Shown here in pieces: positions 35,475 through 45,104 of a DNA stretch of 64,000 nucleotides (position 1 is the first letter of the stretch; each line of letters opens with the position of its first letter). Source of the DNA: Streptosporangium violaceochromogenes. GTDB lineage: Bacteria > Actinomycetota > Actinomycetes > Streptosporangiales > Streptosporangiaceae. Position numbers and translations under genes: made by a program. The notes beneath the pieces are model-generated. The model was not told the DNA's origin. It did not search any database and worked only from the letters and a program-made list of their open reading frames with translations. Where the stretch lies: contig NZ_BNBB01000007.1 in assembly GCF_014654615.1 (NCBI RefSeq), forward strand, positions 181,292 through 245,291. Direction: 5' to 3'.

Positions 35475-35648
35475 CTAGGCCGCGACGAGTTCGGCCAGGT
35501 TGACGTGTTCGCCGACCTCACGCACGTCTCTGCAGTACGCGAGGAGCACCCGCCGTCCCGCGACCCGCCGGGTCACACGCAGACACGGGAGGTCGCCGAG
35601 CACGATCGCCTCGACCTCGATGCCGTCGGGCCCTCGCCAGATCCCCAT
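35475..35648 (-). CDS. 57-residue conserved-type hypothetical protein
   Basis: MGIWRGPDGIEVEAIVLGDL starts a small beta-rich protein ending VGEHVNLAELVAA. The style (MGxWRxPDGIEVE, then LAYCRDVREVGEHV) matches a small protein widespread in actinomycetes as I remember it, without known function. It contains two cysteines. It lies upstream of the 35-residue gene on the same strand; a 119-base gap holds no clear terminator. Confidence 0.65.
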   Translation of the reverse strand: MGIWRGPDGIEVEAIVLGDLPCLRVTRRVAGRRVLLAYCRDVREVGEHVNLAELVAA

Positions 35649-35808
35649 GAGGTCGAGGCTACGAAGACTCAGGTAAGGCCGGGGTAACCAGGCGGGCATA
35701 TCGTGACGTCCCCCGTGAACAGTGCGGTTTCCCTCTTTTCAGGGGCGGTCGGCTGGTCCACCCGAGGTAACGGACCGTCGTTGTTCATGCCATCGGGGAG
35801 AAATCAAC

Positions 35809-35964
35809 ATGGCCGCCCCCACGGTCGTCCCCGGAGGAGGTCAAACCGGCCCCGGAGGCCCCGAGGCCCGCACCCGGCTGTTCGAGCCTGTTTTCCATCC
35901 AGGGCCGGAAAAGAGGGGCGAAGGGAGAACGAGGGAAGGCGGACGGGACGGGGAAGGGCGGTGA
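35809..35964 (+). CDS. Possible 51-residue protein
   Basis: The frame MAAPTVVPGGGQTGPGGPEA has GGGGAGA upstream and its stop is nine bases before a hairpin with a T-run on the same strand. Codon choice drifts away from the GC-rich pattern in its second half, and the product is Gly/Arg/Pro-rich. It may be a small gene or a noncoding transcript. Confidence 0.3.
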   Translation: MAAPTVVPGGGQTGPGGPEARTRLFEPVFHPGPEKRGEGRTREGGRDGEGR

Positions 35965-35972
35965 AGGAACAG

Positions 35973-36014
35973 GGCCCCGCCGGACGGCTCTGGAGAGATC
36001 CGTCCGGCGGGGCC
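35973..36014 (+). terminator. Hairpin with T-run
   Basis: Perfect 15-base arms (35973-35987, 36000-36014) enclose 12 bases and are followed by TTTT on the plus strand. It can end plus-strand transcripts and, as a palindrome, probably also minus-strand transcripts from aceA. Confidence 0.85.
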
Positions 36015-36096
36015 TTTTCCCACGATCTGGTCCCCGGGCCCGCCCACGGAGGCGGTCCGTGCCCTGGAAGCGTCCGGGCGGGCCCGGTTCGAAGGG

Positions 36097-37389
<1,293 letters not shown>

Positions 37390-37470
37390 TTTTTCACTCC
37401 TTGTCGTCCCCTGGGTGCCTTGGTCCGAGTCTGTGCCCCGGTGAAACCGAGGAACAAGGTCGACTTTCAG

Positions 37471-37490
37471 AGAAGAAGGAAGATTCTTCT
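37471..37490. promoter_or_regulatory. Inverted repeat upstream of aceA
   Basis: AGAAGAA-6-TTCTTCT is a perfect 7-base-arm repeat about 80 bases upstream of aceA. Direct repeats TTTTCGATA at 37492-37500 and 37537-37545 accompany it. These are candidate sites for the divergent RamB-like regulator; they do not closely match the corynebacterial RamB consensus. Confidence 0.45.
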
Positions 37491-37603
37491 TTTTTCGATA
37501 AAATTGTCGAGGGTTGAGCTGAGAAGAAGTTCATAGTTTTCGATATGGACTAGACCAATCCGGTGTCGCCGGCCATGCCCATCGCGGATGGAGTGAAATA
37601 TCC

Positions 37604-37617
37604 GGCGAAATTTCGCC
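37604..37617. promoter_or_regulatory. Palindrome overlapping the RamB-like gene promoter
   Basis: GGCGAAATTTCGCC is a perfect 14-base palindrome 12 bases before the ATG. It abuts TAGCAT at 37618-37623, which is spaced from the ATG as a leaderless -10 element, so binding here would block the promoter (autoregulation). Confidence 0.55.
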
Positions 37618-37629
37618 TAGCATCGTGCT

Positions 37630-39099
37630 ATGGCATCCCTGGTCGGTGAAGAACCGCTGTCCTTGACACAGGAACTCGACCTGATCGCGTTCGGCCAGCG
37701 CCTGCGGCACATCCGCAAGCAGCGCGGCCTCACCCTTTCCGATCTGGGAGAACGCGTCGGCCGTGCGCCGAGCCAGCTGTCCCTGCTGGAGAACGGCAAG
37801 CGCGAGCCCAAGCTGTCCCTGCTGAAATCCCTCGCCGCCGCGCTGAACGTCCCGGTCGAGGACCTGCTGCGCCGTCAGGCCCCCAGCAGGCGGGCGCAAC
37901 TGGAGATGGCACTGGAGGAGGCCCAGCGCGACCCGCTGTACGCCGGGCTCGGTCTCGCCAGGCTGAAGGTCTCGGCCCGCGTCCCCAACGACGTGCTCGA
38001 ACACATCCTCGGCCTCTACGGCGAGCTGCGCTCACGCCAGGCCAAGGGCACCGCCACCCCCGAGGAGGCCCGCGCGGCCAACGCCGAACTCCGCGGCACA
38101 CAGCGCGAACGGGGCAACTACTTCGAGGAGATCGAGAAGGCGGCTGCCGAGGCGCTGTCGGCGGTCGGCTACCGCACCGGCGCGCTGTCGCAGAGCACGG
38201 TCCAGGCCCTGGTCACCCACTTCGGCTACACCGTGCGGACCGTCCAGGACCTGCCCCGGACGGTCCGCTCCATCACCGACCTGCGCAACCGGCGCATCTA
38301 CGTCAAGCACGAGCAGCTCGGCATGCACACCCCGCGAACGATCCTGCTGCAGACCCTCGGTCACCTCGCCCTCGGCCATCACAAGCCCCGCGACTTCGCC
38401 GACTTCCTGCGCCAGCGCACCGAGGCCAACTACTTCGCCGCCGCGGTCCTGGTGCCCGAGGCCACGGCCGTGCCGTACCTGCTTGAGGCCAAACAGGACC
38501 GGGCGCTGAGCGTGGAGGACCTGCGGGACGTGTTCGCCGTCTCCTATGAGATGGCCGCGCACCGCTTCACCAACCTGGCCACTCACTTTCTGGGCCTGGT
38601 CTGCCACTTCGTCCGCAACGACGCGGGCGGGATCATCTACAAGGCCTACGAAAACGACGGCATCGTCTTCCCGGCCGACGAGCAGGGGGCGATCGAGGGG
38701 CAGCGGATGTGCCTGCAGTGGTCGGGGCGGCAGGTCTTCCGGTCATCCGACCGGTTCTCCGTCTTCTACCAATACTCCGACTCGCCCACCGGCACCTACT
38801 TCTGCGTCGCCCACGTCGACCCCTCCCGGGAGCGGGACTTCGCCGTCACGCTCGGGGTGCCCTACCGCGAGTCACGCTGGTTCCGCGGCAGGGAGACCAC
38901 CCACCGCACCAGATCCGGCTGCCCCACGGGCGACTGCTGCCGCCGTCCGCCCGCCGAGCTCACCCAGCGCTGGGAGGGGTACGCCTGGCCTTCGGCGCGC
39001 GGCAACTCCCATGTCCTGGCCGCCCTGCCGCCGGGTTCCTTCCCCGGCGTGGACGAGGCCGACGTCTACGGCTTCCTGGAGCGTCACGCCAAAGAGTGA
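37630..39099 (+). CDS. ramB: RamB-like transcriptional regulator (XRE plus short-chain acyl sensor domains)
   Basis: The 489-residue protein has an XRE HTH (residues 22-80, GLTLSDLGERVGRAPSQLSL), then a ImmA/IrrE-type segment (HLALGHHKPRDFADFLRQRT) and a C-terminal Cys-rich domain (TRSGCPTGDCCRRPP) as in RamB/MsbR-type acetate regulators. Such proteins control glyoxylate shunt and acetate genes. It is divergent from aceA. No Shine-Dalgarno is seen and TAGCAT lies six bases upstream, so the message may be leaderless. Its stop overlaps the convergent CHAT-like gene by 16 bases. Symbol by family resemblance. Confidence 0.9.
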   Translation: MASLVGEEPLSLTQELDLIAFGQRLRHIRKQRGLTLSDLGERVGRAPSQLSLLENGKREPKLSLLKSLAAALNVPVEDLLRRQAPSRRAQLEMALEEAQRDPLYAGLGLARLKVSARVPNDVLEHILGLYGELRSRQAKGTATPEEARAANAELRGTQRERGNYFEEIEKAAAEALSAVGYRTGALSQSTVQALVTHFGYTVRTVQDLPRTVRSITDLRNRRIYVKHEQLGMHTPRTILLQTLGHLALGHHKPRDFADFLRQRTEANYFAAAVLVPEATAVPYLLEAKQDRALSVEDLRDVFAVSYEMAAHRFTNLATHFLGLVCHFVRNDAGGIIYKAYENDGIVFPADEQGAIEGQRMCLQWSGRQVFRSSDRFSVFYQYSDSPTGTYFCVAHVDPSRERDFAVTLGVPYRESRWFRGRETTHRTRSGCPTGDCCRRPPAELTQRWEGYAWPSARGNSHVLAALPPGSFPGVDEADVYGFLERHAKE

Positions 39100-40469
39100 C
39101 GCCGTGCGAGCGTGAGCGAGGGGTGGCCGAAGAACTGGTAGGCCGGCGCCGTGTCCGGGGCCAGGCAGCGCAGCGAGCGCAGCACCTCGGCGGGCGGCTC
39201 GCCGCCGAGGACACGGCGGTAGAACTCCGTGACCGGACCGCCCTCCACCGGCCGGAACGGGGCGACCGCCCCGCTCGCGCCCGCCAGCAGGAACGGCTGG
39301 CAGTCTCCCGGCTCGTCCAGGAAGACGAACGAGGCGCCGCCCATGCCCCGGCCGAGGCCCTCGAACGCCGATCCGGCGGTCGCGAAGTGCACCATGTCCG
39401 GCGGGTCGCCGAGCAGTGCCAGCACGTCACCGAGCAGGGGGCTCACCTGCGTGGCGCCGTGGGCCACGACCAGCGGGTGGGCCTCGGGCCCGCCGTACAC
39501 GACCGCCATGCCGTCGCGGCCCGCCCGCGACGGCGGCGGCAGCGCGGGGCGCCGTCCGCCCAGGGGCCAGCGGCCGGTCACCGTCTGGCAGTTGAGGAAC
39601 CCGGGGACGGACCGATCGAACGGGTGCTCCAGCAGGGCCAGCTCCCAGGGGACGTGTGGCTCCTGGGAGAGGATCAGCACGCTCGGGCGGCGCGGGGCCA
39701 CTCGTTCGGCGACCGCGTTCAGCAGTTCCCAGAAACCCCGCGGGATCCGCGACGCGACCTGCCTGCCGACCTCCTCCAGGGAGTGGGACGGGCCCGACAG
39801 GCGCCGGCCCAGCTCCGAGGCCCGCATGCCCAGCTCGCAGACCTCCGCCTGGTCGGGGGTGATGAAGTGCGGGGACTGGTGGGTCCACCACAGCCGCCCC
39901 GGCCGGTCTCCGTGGACGACGATCGCCGTGACATCCGGCGCCAGGCCGCTGCCCACCGGCCGGACGGGGGTGCCGGCGACCGGGTGCGGGGCGTTCTCCT
40001 GCCCGAGCAGGCCGGGGGAGTCGAGGACGGCGAGCGCGCGCACTCCGAAGCCGGTCACCTCGCCGTGCACCGCGTAGATCGCCTGGATCTGCCGGGCGGT
40101 CACCGGCCGGTCCTGTGCCAGGGCGATCAGTCCGGCTCTCACCGAGGGGTACGGCGCCCCGGCATCGGCCCGCACCCGCACCCGCCATCCGCCGGGGGCC
40201 TCGAACCCCTCGGCGACGAGCTGGATCTCCATGTCGACCGGCCAGGGAAGGGGCGGAACCGCATCGCCCGTAGCCTCCCCGGGCGACAGCCCGACCTCCA
40301 CCTCGGCCCCCCAGCCCGCGACCACCTCACCGGGGGCCTCGATCAGCGGGAACGTCTCCGGCTCCCGCCCGCCCGGCGCGGGTTTTCTGTCGCCGCGCAG
40401 CTTGCGGAAGGCCCCGGTCAGCCGGCCGATCACCGACGGCCCGTCCTCGTCACGGCCCCCGGGGTCCAT
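39084..40469 (-). CDS. CHAT-fold protein with apparently degenerate active site
   Basis: The 461-residue protein has an unknown N-terminal half (a beta-rich part at 75-150, VDMEIQLVAEGFEAPGGWRV) and a CHAT-like C-terminal domain from about 262: LILSQEPHVPWELALLEHPF, then VHFATAGSAFEG and FLLAGASGAVAPFRPVEG, then FYRRVLGGEPPAEVLRSLR. Active CHAT proteases read HxxxHG and an NAC motif; here the second His position is Ala365-Gly366 and the NAC position is DEP (385-387), so it is probably catalytically dead. AAGGAGG precedes the ATG. It may be a regulator or scaffold. An active CHAT is encoded at 54160. Confidence 0.75.
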   Translation of the reverse strand: MDPGGRDEDGPSVIGRLTGAFRKLRGDRKPAPGGREPETFPLIEAPGEVVAGWGAEVEVGLSPGEATGDAVPPLPWPVDMEIQLVAEGFEAPGGWRVRVRADAGAPYPSVRAGLIALAQDRPVTARQIQAIYAVHGEVTGFGVRALAVLDSPGLLGQENAPHPVAGTPVRPVGSGLAPDVTAIVVHGDRPGRLWWTHQSPHFITPDQAEVCELGMRASELGRRLSGPSHSLEEVGRQVASRIPRGFWELLNAVAERVAPRRPSVLILSQEPHVPWELALLEHPFDRSVPGFLNCQTVTGRWPLGGRRPALPPPSRAGRDGMAVVYGGPEAHPLVVAHGATQVSPLLGDVLALLGDPPDMVHFATAGSAFEGLGRGMGGASFVFLDEPGDCQPFLLAGASGAVAPFRPVEGGPVTEFYRRVLGGEPPAEVLRSLRCLAPDTAPAYQFFGHPSLTLARRHSLA

Positions 40470-40570
40470 ACTCGCCTCCTTGCTCGGTCTGAGTCGATCT
40501 TCCCACTCCGGAGCGACGATGAAAGCCCGTGCCCGGCGGGAATCGGGGCCGCATAGGGTGATATCCGTGA

Positions 40571-41551
40571 ATGTCCGAGGTGCGGGGAAGGAAGGCTGTG
40601 CTGCCTGAGGTGGAGGCATGGCTGCGAAGGCGCACCTCGTCGTCGGGCGACTGGCCGCCGTCCCGGCTGCTGAGGGCCAAGGGGGACACGACGGTCAGCG
40701 TCGTGCTGCCCGCGCGCGACGAGGGGGAGACGGTCGGGGAGATCGTCGCGGCGATCCGCCGTGATCTGATGGGCGCGAGGCCGCTGGTCGACGAGATCGT
40801 GGTCATCGACTCGCGGTCCACCGACGACACCGCCGCGCGGGCCGCGCGGGCCGGGGCCAGGGTGGTCGCGCAGGATGAGGTCCTCCCCGACCTGAAGCCG
40901 CTGGACGGCAAAGGGGAGGCGTTGTGGAAGTCCCTCGCGGTGACCTCCGGCGACCTGCTGGTCTTCATCGACGCCGACCTGCGCGAGTTCCGTACCTCGT
41001 TCGTGACCGGGTTGCTCGGCCCCCTGTTCGGCGATCCCGGTGTGGTCTACGTCAAGGGCTGCTACGACAGGCCGCTGCAGGACGTGCAGGGCGGCGGCGG
41101 ACGGGTCACCGAACTCGTGGCCCGGCCCCTGCTCAACCTGCACTGGCCGCTGCTGGCCGGGTTCGTGCAGCCCCTCGCCGGGGAGTACGCCGGCCGGCGG
41201 TCGGCGCTGGAACGGGTGCCGTTCGTCACCGGCTACGGCGTGGAGCTGGCCCTGCTGATCGACCTGCTCACGCTCGCCGGGCTGGACGCCCTCGCCCAGG
41301 TCGACCTGGGCCGCCGCGTCCACTCCCACCAGTCGACCGAGGCCCTCGGCGGCATGGCCGCGCAGATCCTGCAGACCTCCTGGTCACGGCTGGAGCGTCA
41401 GAACAAGATGATCTCGCTGCACACGCCGTCCCCCCGGCTGGCCCAGTTTCGCAGGGACGCGGGCGGTCACCGGGTGACCGTCCGCGACGTGGCCGTGGCC
41501 GAGCGCCCTCCGATGATCACCGTGGCCCCCCGGCCCCGCACGGGCGGCTGA
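40571..41551 (+). CDS. gpgS: Glucosyl-3-phosphoglycerate synthase
   Basis: The 326-residue GT81-family enzyme makes glucosyl-3-phosphoglycerate from UDP-glucose and 3-phosphoglycerate, the precursor of glucosylglycerate or methylglucose lipopolysaccharides. It has SVVLPARDEGETVGEIV, VIDSRSTDDTAARAA, the metal motif FIDADLREF, and TGYGVELALLIDL and GRVTELVARPLLN as in mycobacterial GpgS. ATG 40571 is used; a GTG nine codons later is preceded by GGAAGGAAGG and is an equally likely start. Confidence 0.93.
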   Translation: MSEVRGRKAVLPEVEAWLRRRTSSSGDWPPSRLLRAKGDTTVSVVLPARDEGETVGEIVAAIRRDLMGARPLVDEIVVIDSRSTDDTAARAARAGARVVAQDEVLPDLKPLDGKGEALWKSLAVTSGDLLVFIDADLREFRTSFVTGLLGPLFGDPGVVYVKGCYDRPLQDVQGGGGRVTELVARPLLNLHWPLLAGFVQPLAGEYAGRRSALERVPFVTGYGVELALLIDLLTLAGLDALAQVDLGRRVHSHQSTEALGGMAAQILQTSWSRLERQNKMISLHTPSPRLAQFRRDAGGHRVTVRDVAVAERPPMITVAPRPRTGG

Positions 41552-41589
41552 TCGCACGCCGGCCGTGGGGCCGGGTGGGGCCGGGCGGC

Positions 41590-42621
41590 TCAGCCGTGCG
41601 ATCGGTCGTCGCCGGGCGGGAGGGAGGCGCTGCCGGGGTGGACGGGGCCGTGGGGGGCGGCGCAGTGCGCCTGCGTGCCCCCGATGGTGAGCAGCTCGGG
41701 GGGCGCGTGATCGACCTGCATCGTGGTGTGCTCGATGCCGTACTCGTCGTGGACCATGCGTTCGGCGGCCAGGCGTACGGCGTGGCAGTCGGCTCCGGGC
41801 TCGACCAGGATGTGCGCCGACAGCGCGGCGTATCCGGAGGTGACCTCCCAGATGTGCAGGTCGTGCACCTCGACGACGTGCCGGAGCGCCGCGGTCCTCC
41901 TGCCGATCTCGGTGGGGTTCATCCCGGCGGGGGCGGCCTCCATGAAGACCCTGCCGGCGTCGCGGACCAGCCCCCAGCCGGCCTTGAGCATCAGCGCCGC
42001 GACGATCAGGGCGGCGACGGCGTCGGCCCTGTTCCAGCCGGTCAGCCAGACGACGAGCCCGGCCGCGGTGGTGGCCGCGAAGGCGTAGAGGTCGTTGAGG
42101 ATGTGCTGGAAGGCACCCTCGACGTTGAGGCTCGACCGGTCGGCCCGGCTCAGCAGCCAGGTCGCGGCGAGGTTGACCGCGATTCCGGCCAGGCCGGTCA
42201 CCACGACGTAGGCCCCCTCGACGGCGGGGGGCTCGATCAGGCGCCGGACCCCCTCGTAGACGAAGAAGACGCTGAGGAGCAGCAGCGTGATGCCGTTGAT
42301 CTGCGCGGAGACGATCTCCGCGCGTTTGAGACCGTAGGTGAAACCTCCCCGCGGGGGCCGCGCCGCGATCCGCATCGCGACGAGGGCGAAGACGATCGCG
42401 ACGGCGTCGGTCAGCATGTGACCGGCGTCGGAGATCAGCGCGAGCGACCGGGCGGCCAGGCCGACGATCACCTCGGCCACCATGAAACCGGTGATCAGCG
42501 CGAGTGCGCCGGTCAGGTGGCGGCGATCGGCCTCGGCGCCGACACGGTGTCCGTGTCCGTGGCCGTGCTTGCGTTCGCGTCCGGCCGCGTTTCCTGCCCC
42601 GCGGACCCCTCCGTCAGCCAT
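41590..42621 (-). CDS. Cation diffusion facilitator (CzcD/ZitB-like) metal efflux protein
   Basis: The 343-residue protein has a His-rich N-terminus (HGHGHGHRVG), six membrane helices with the metal-site residues LISDAGHMLTDAVAI and NVEGAFQHILNDLYAF, and a cytoplasmic metal-binding tail (VEVHDLHIWEVTSGYAAL, with a His pair). It exports Zn, Co or Cd in exchange for protons. Its start overlaps the ArsR stop by eight bases, so the efflux gene is under that repressor. Confidence 0.94.
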   Translation of the reverse strand: MADGGVRGAGNAAGRERKHGHGHGHRVGAEADRRHLTGALALITGFMVAEVIVGLAARSLALISDAGHMLTDAVAIVFALVAMRIAARPPRGGFTYGLKRAEIVSAQINGITLLLLSVFFVYEGVRRLIEPPAVEGAYVVVTGLAGIAVNLAATWLLSRADRSSLNVEGAFQHILNDLYAFAATTAAGLVVWLTGWNRADAVAALIVAALMLKAGWGLVRDAGRVFMEAAPAGMNPTEIGRRTAALRHVVEVHDLHIWEVTSGYAALSAHILVEPGADCHAVRLAAERMVHDEYGIEHTTMQVDHAPPELLTIGGTQAHCAAPHGPVHPGSASLPPGDDRSHG

Positions 42622-43018
42622 CGTCGCGTCCGTCCGCGTCGTGCCCGAGGTGGGCGACGGCCAGGTCGAGGAGCATCCGCACGTGCGAGTCGGCGAGGCT
42701 GTGGTAGGCCATCCGGCCCGACCGGCGGACCTTCACCACCCGGTGCATGCGCAGCAGCCGCAGGGCGTGAGAGGCGGACGACACACTCTGGCCCGTCGCC
42801 GCCGCGAGGTCGCACACACACATCTCGCCCCCTTCGAGAAGCGCCGCCAGCAGCCGCAGCCGCCCCGGATCGGCCAGCAATCCGAAAATCTGCGCGAGAT
42901 CTCGCGTCGTCTCCCCGGAGGGCAGCGCCCGGCTCACCGAGGCCACCCGCCCGGCGTCGACGATCGGCGTCGCGCAGGCGCCCGGGAAAAGAGGGGCAAC
43001 ACTTGAACGCTTATTCAT
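42614..43018 (-). CDS. ArsR/SmtB-family metal-sensing repressor
   Basis: The 134-residue regulator has the ArsR winged helix with metal motif GGEMCVCDLAAATGQSVSSA (the ELCVCDL-type Cys pair) and a C-terminal His tail (DSHVRML, VAHLGHDADG), suggesting a Cd/Pb-type Cys site and possibly a Zn-type site. It is cotranscribed with the CDF exporter. A perfect inverted repeat at 42999-43030 spans the assigned start, so either the message is leaderless or the true start is further in. Confidence 0.92.
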   Translation of the reverse strand: MNKRSSVAPLFPGACATPIVDAGRVASVSRALPSGETTRDLAQIFGLLADPGRLRLLAALLEGGEMCVCDLAAATGQSVSSASHALRLLRMHRVVKVRRSGRMAYHSLADSHVRMLLDLAVAHLGHDADGRDDG

Positions 43019-43030
43019 ATATTCAAGTGT
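42999..43030. promoter_or_regulatory. ArsR operator candidate across the start codon
   Basis: ACACTTGAA-14-TTCAAGTGT is a perfect 9-base-arm repeat; inside it TGAA and TTCA half sites recall the 12-2-12 SmtB/CzrA operator. The assigned ATG of the repressor (43016-43018) lies within the spacer. Confidence 0.75.
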
Positions 43031-43356
43031 AGGGCAGGGGGTCAGGGCACGGCGAAGGCCCGCCCCCGCCGTCCGGTGCGGGCGGGGCGTGGGCGCCCGA
43101 TGGGGCGGGTGGGGGGCGAGGGCGGCGCGGGTGGCCGTCCGGGCCCCTGTTCCCGGGACAGAGTGCTGCTACTCAGGGTCACTGATGGTGACGACATGTT
43201 ACCTTCTGGGTAAAGAAACGGTCATGGCCTGGGTTTTCGGGAGACGGGGCGCGTCTGATGCGATGGGGCCGGCCGGGTGACCGGCGGCCGGAAACCGTGG
43301 GGGCGCGTTTTCCCGCACCGCCCGAGGGCACCGCGAGAGGTTCGGTGAGACGGAGC
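43019..43356. other. Region upstream of DivIVA-like gene
   Basis: It holds the ArsR promoter and operator on the left, GTCAC-5-GTGAC at 43178-43192, and a short frame MVTTCYLLGKETVMAWVFGR from about 43186 that lacks supporting signals. No gene can be assigned. Confidence 0.45.
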
Positions 43357-44082
43357 ATGAGCGAAGAGCACAGGAGGCACGGCCAGGAACACGTTCCCGT
43401 GATCGTGGTCGCGGACGAGTCCGTGACGGAACAGGGGCTGGGGCTTCACGTCGGCGGGAACGCGACGCTGACCCCCGCCGATGTGCGCAACAAGGTGTTC
43501 ACCACCGTCCGCCTCCGCGAGGGGTACGACCTGGCCGAGGTCGACACCTTCCTGGGGCAGGTCGAGGTCGCCCTGTGCCGGACCCTCCAGGAGAACGCCG
43601 ATTTGAACGCCCGGTTGAAGGAGGCCGTGGCCCGTGCCCCCCAGCACACCGCCCAGCACACCGCGCGCCCGGCGGGCGACGGCTCCCCGCGGATCGTGGC
43701 GCCGGTCCAGGAGGCCGCCGAGCGGGAGATCGCCAAGGCGAGGGAGGAGGCCGGGCGCCTGGTCGCCGAGGCGTACGTCCGGGCGGAGGCCGTGGAACGC
43801 GAGGCCCTCGACAGGGCCGAGGTGTTCGAGAGCGAGGTGCATGAGCGCCATCGCGCGGCCGTGGACAACCTGAACGCCACCCGGGCGGAACTGTCGGCGC
43901 TCGTCCGCGACTACGGTGACCGCCTCATCGGCTGCCTGGAGGATCAGGTTCGTCAGATGCGGCTTCTGATCCTCCAGGTGGAGGGCCGGGGTGAGAGGCC
44001 GCGGGGGAGCCACACGGCCCAGGCTCCGCGGCCCCCCTCCCCGCCGGGGTGCGGCCACTCCTCGCCGGAGGGGCCGGGGTGA
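43357..44082 (+). CDS. DivIVA-domain coiled-coil protein
   Basis: The 241-residue protein has a DivIVA-type N-terminal domain (about 37-72: LTPADVRNKVFTTVRLREGY, then DLAEVDTFLGQVEVAL) followed by a long coiled coil (about 110-200) and a Pro/Gly/Ser tail. DivIVA/Wag31 proteins mark curved membrane and poles; this version is shorter and may organise septum or pole factors. A GTG four codons earlier (43345) has AGAGG before it and could be the start instead. It is 37 bases before the ZIP gene. Confidence 0.85.
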   Translation: MSEEHRRHGQEHVPVIVVADESVTEQGLGLHVGGNATLTPADVRNKVFTTVRLREGYDLAEVDTFLGQVEVALCRTLQENADLNARLKEAVARAPQHTAQHTARPAGDGSPRIVAPVQEAAEREIAKAREEAGRLVAEAYVRAEAVEREALDRAEVFESEVHERHRAAVDNLNATRAELSALVRDYGDRLIGCLEDQVRQMRLLILQVEGRGERPRGSHTAQAPRPPSPPGCGHSSPEGPG

Positions 44083-44119
44083 CGGAGGATCGGCGAGGGA
44101 CGGCGAAGGGTGGTGGAGA

Positions 44120-44929
44120 ATGCCGCCGGCGCAGTGGATAGGGGCGGTGGAACCGGCCCTGCGGAGCGGACGGCTGCCCGGAGCCGCGACATGGGGTGCC
44201 GTGGCGTTGATCTGCCTGGCCACCCTGGCGGGGGCATGGCTGGCACGGCTGAACGTCCGCCGGGTGGCGGCCTGGCTGGCGGCCGCCTCCGCGGTGATGC
44301 TGGTCACCGCCGTGACGGACATCCTCCCCGACGCCTGGCGGGACGCCTCCGAGCACGGGGTTCCCCCTTGGGGGGTCGGGGCCGCGACGGTGACGGGCTT
44401 CGCGGTGGTCGCCTACTTCACCCGTGGGGGCTGCGCGCACGTCCACGAGAGACGGCCCGCGGGCGACCACGCCCCGGGCCGCCACCGCCGGGTCCGGGCG
44501 GTGGCCGGTGCCGCGCTGTCCGGGGGGATGGGCACCGCCGCCGCGCTGAGCGTGCACCGGGCGATCGAGGGGGCCACGCTGGCACTGAGCGCCTCCGTCG
44601 TGGTGGTGACGGCGCTGACGGTGCACTCCGCCAGTGAGGGGCTGGCCCTGGCGGCCCTGCTCGACATGGCCCGCCGGCCTCTGGCCCCGTGGCTGGTGGT
44701 CTCCTGCGTCAGCCCGGGTGCCGGGGTCGCGGTGGCCGCGCTCGAACCCCTGCCGGACGGCGCGGTGGCGCTGCTGCTGGGGGGCGTGGCCGGGGTGATC
44801 CTGCGCACGGCCCTGGTCGGGGTGAATCTCGCGGTGCGCGGTCATGAGGGCGGGCTGTCGCGGTGGCAGCTGACCCTCGCGGCGACGGCCGCCGTCGCGA
44901 TCGGCACCTTCATGCTTTTCACCCACTGA
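44120..44929 (+). CDS. ZIP-family metal transporter
   Basis: The 269-residue membrane protein has about eight helices and the ZIP metal motifs HRAIEGATLALSAS (helix IV) and HSASEGLALAALLD (helix V). A His/Arg-rich loop (GCAHVHERRPAGDHAPGRH) lies between helices III and IV, as usual for ZIPs. ZIPs import Zn, Fe or Mn into the cytoplasm. GGTGGAGA is next to the ATG. Its neighbour is the DivIVA-like gene. Confidence 0.9.
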   Translation: MPPAQWIGAVEPALRSGRLPGAATWGAVALICLATLAGAWLARLNVRRVAAWLAAASAVMLVTAVTDILPDAWRDASEHGVPPWGVGAATVTGFAVVAYFTRGGCAHVHERRPAGDHAPGRHRRVRAVAGAALSGGMGTAAALSVHRAIEGATLALSASVVVVTALTVHSASEGLALAALLDMARRPLAPWLVVSCVSPGAGVAVAALEPLPDGAVALLLGGVAGVILRTALVGVNLAVRGHEGGLSRWQLTLAATAAVAIGTFMLFTH

Positions 44930-45104
44930 GGCGGCATGCCGGCCCCGCCTCCGTCTCGGGGAGGCGGGTAAAACCACTCGGTGTATTTTTCTATGTGGGA
45001 TATCCGGTTGCTGCCGGATTCGTCCGCTGTACTCCGGCTTTCGGGCCGGGGAGCGCTTCACAATTCGAGACAAGGATTCGTTCCCGTTGCGGCCGGGGGG
45101 TGTG

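Larger units (their letters stand above)
35649..36096. other. Region before isocitrate lyase gene end, with small frame and terminator
   Basis: Apart from the weak 51-residue frame at 35809 and the strong hairpin at 35973-36014, I see nothing here. Confidence 0.45.

Noticed and set aside
41590..43032. Plus-strand continuation of a long frame over CDF and ArsR genes
   Set aside because: Both minus-strand genes have full domain motifs; the plus frame has none.
43186..43280. Short frame MVTTCYLLGKETVM
   Set aside because: No Shine-Dalgarno, no terminator, not recognisable; it may be chance in a promoter region.
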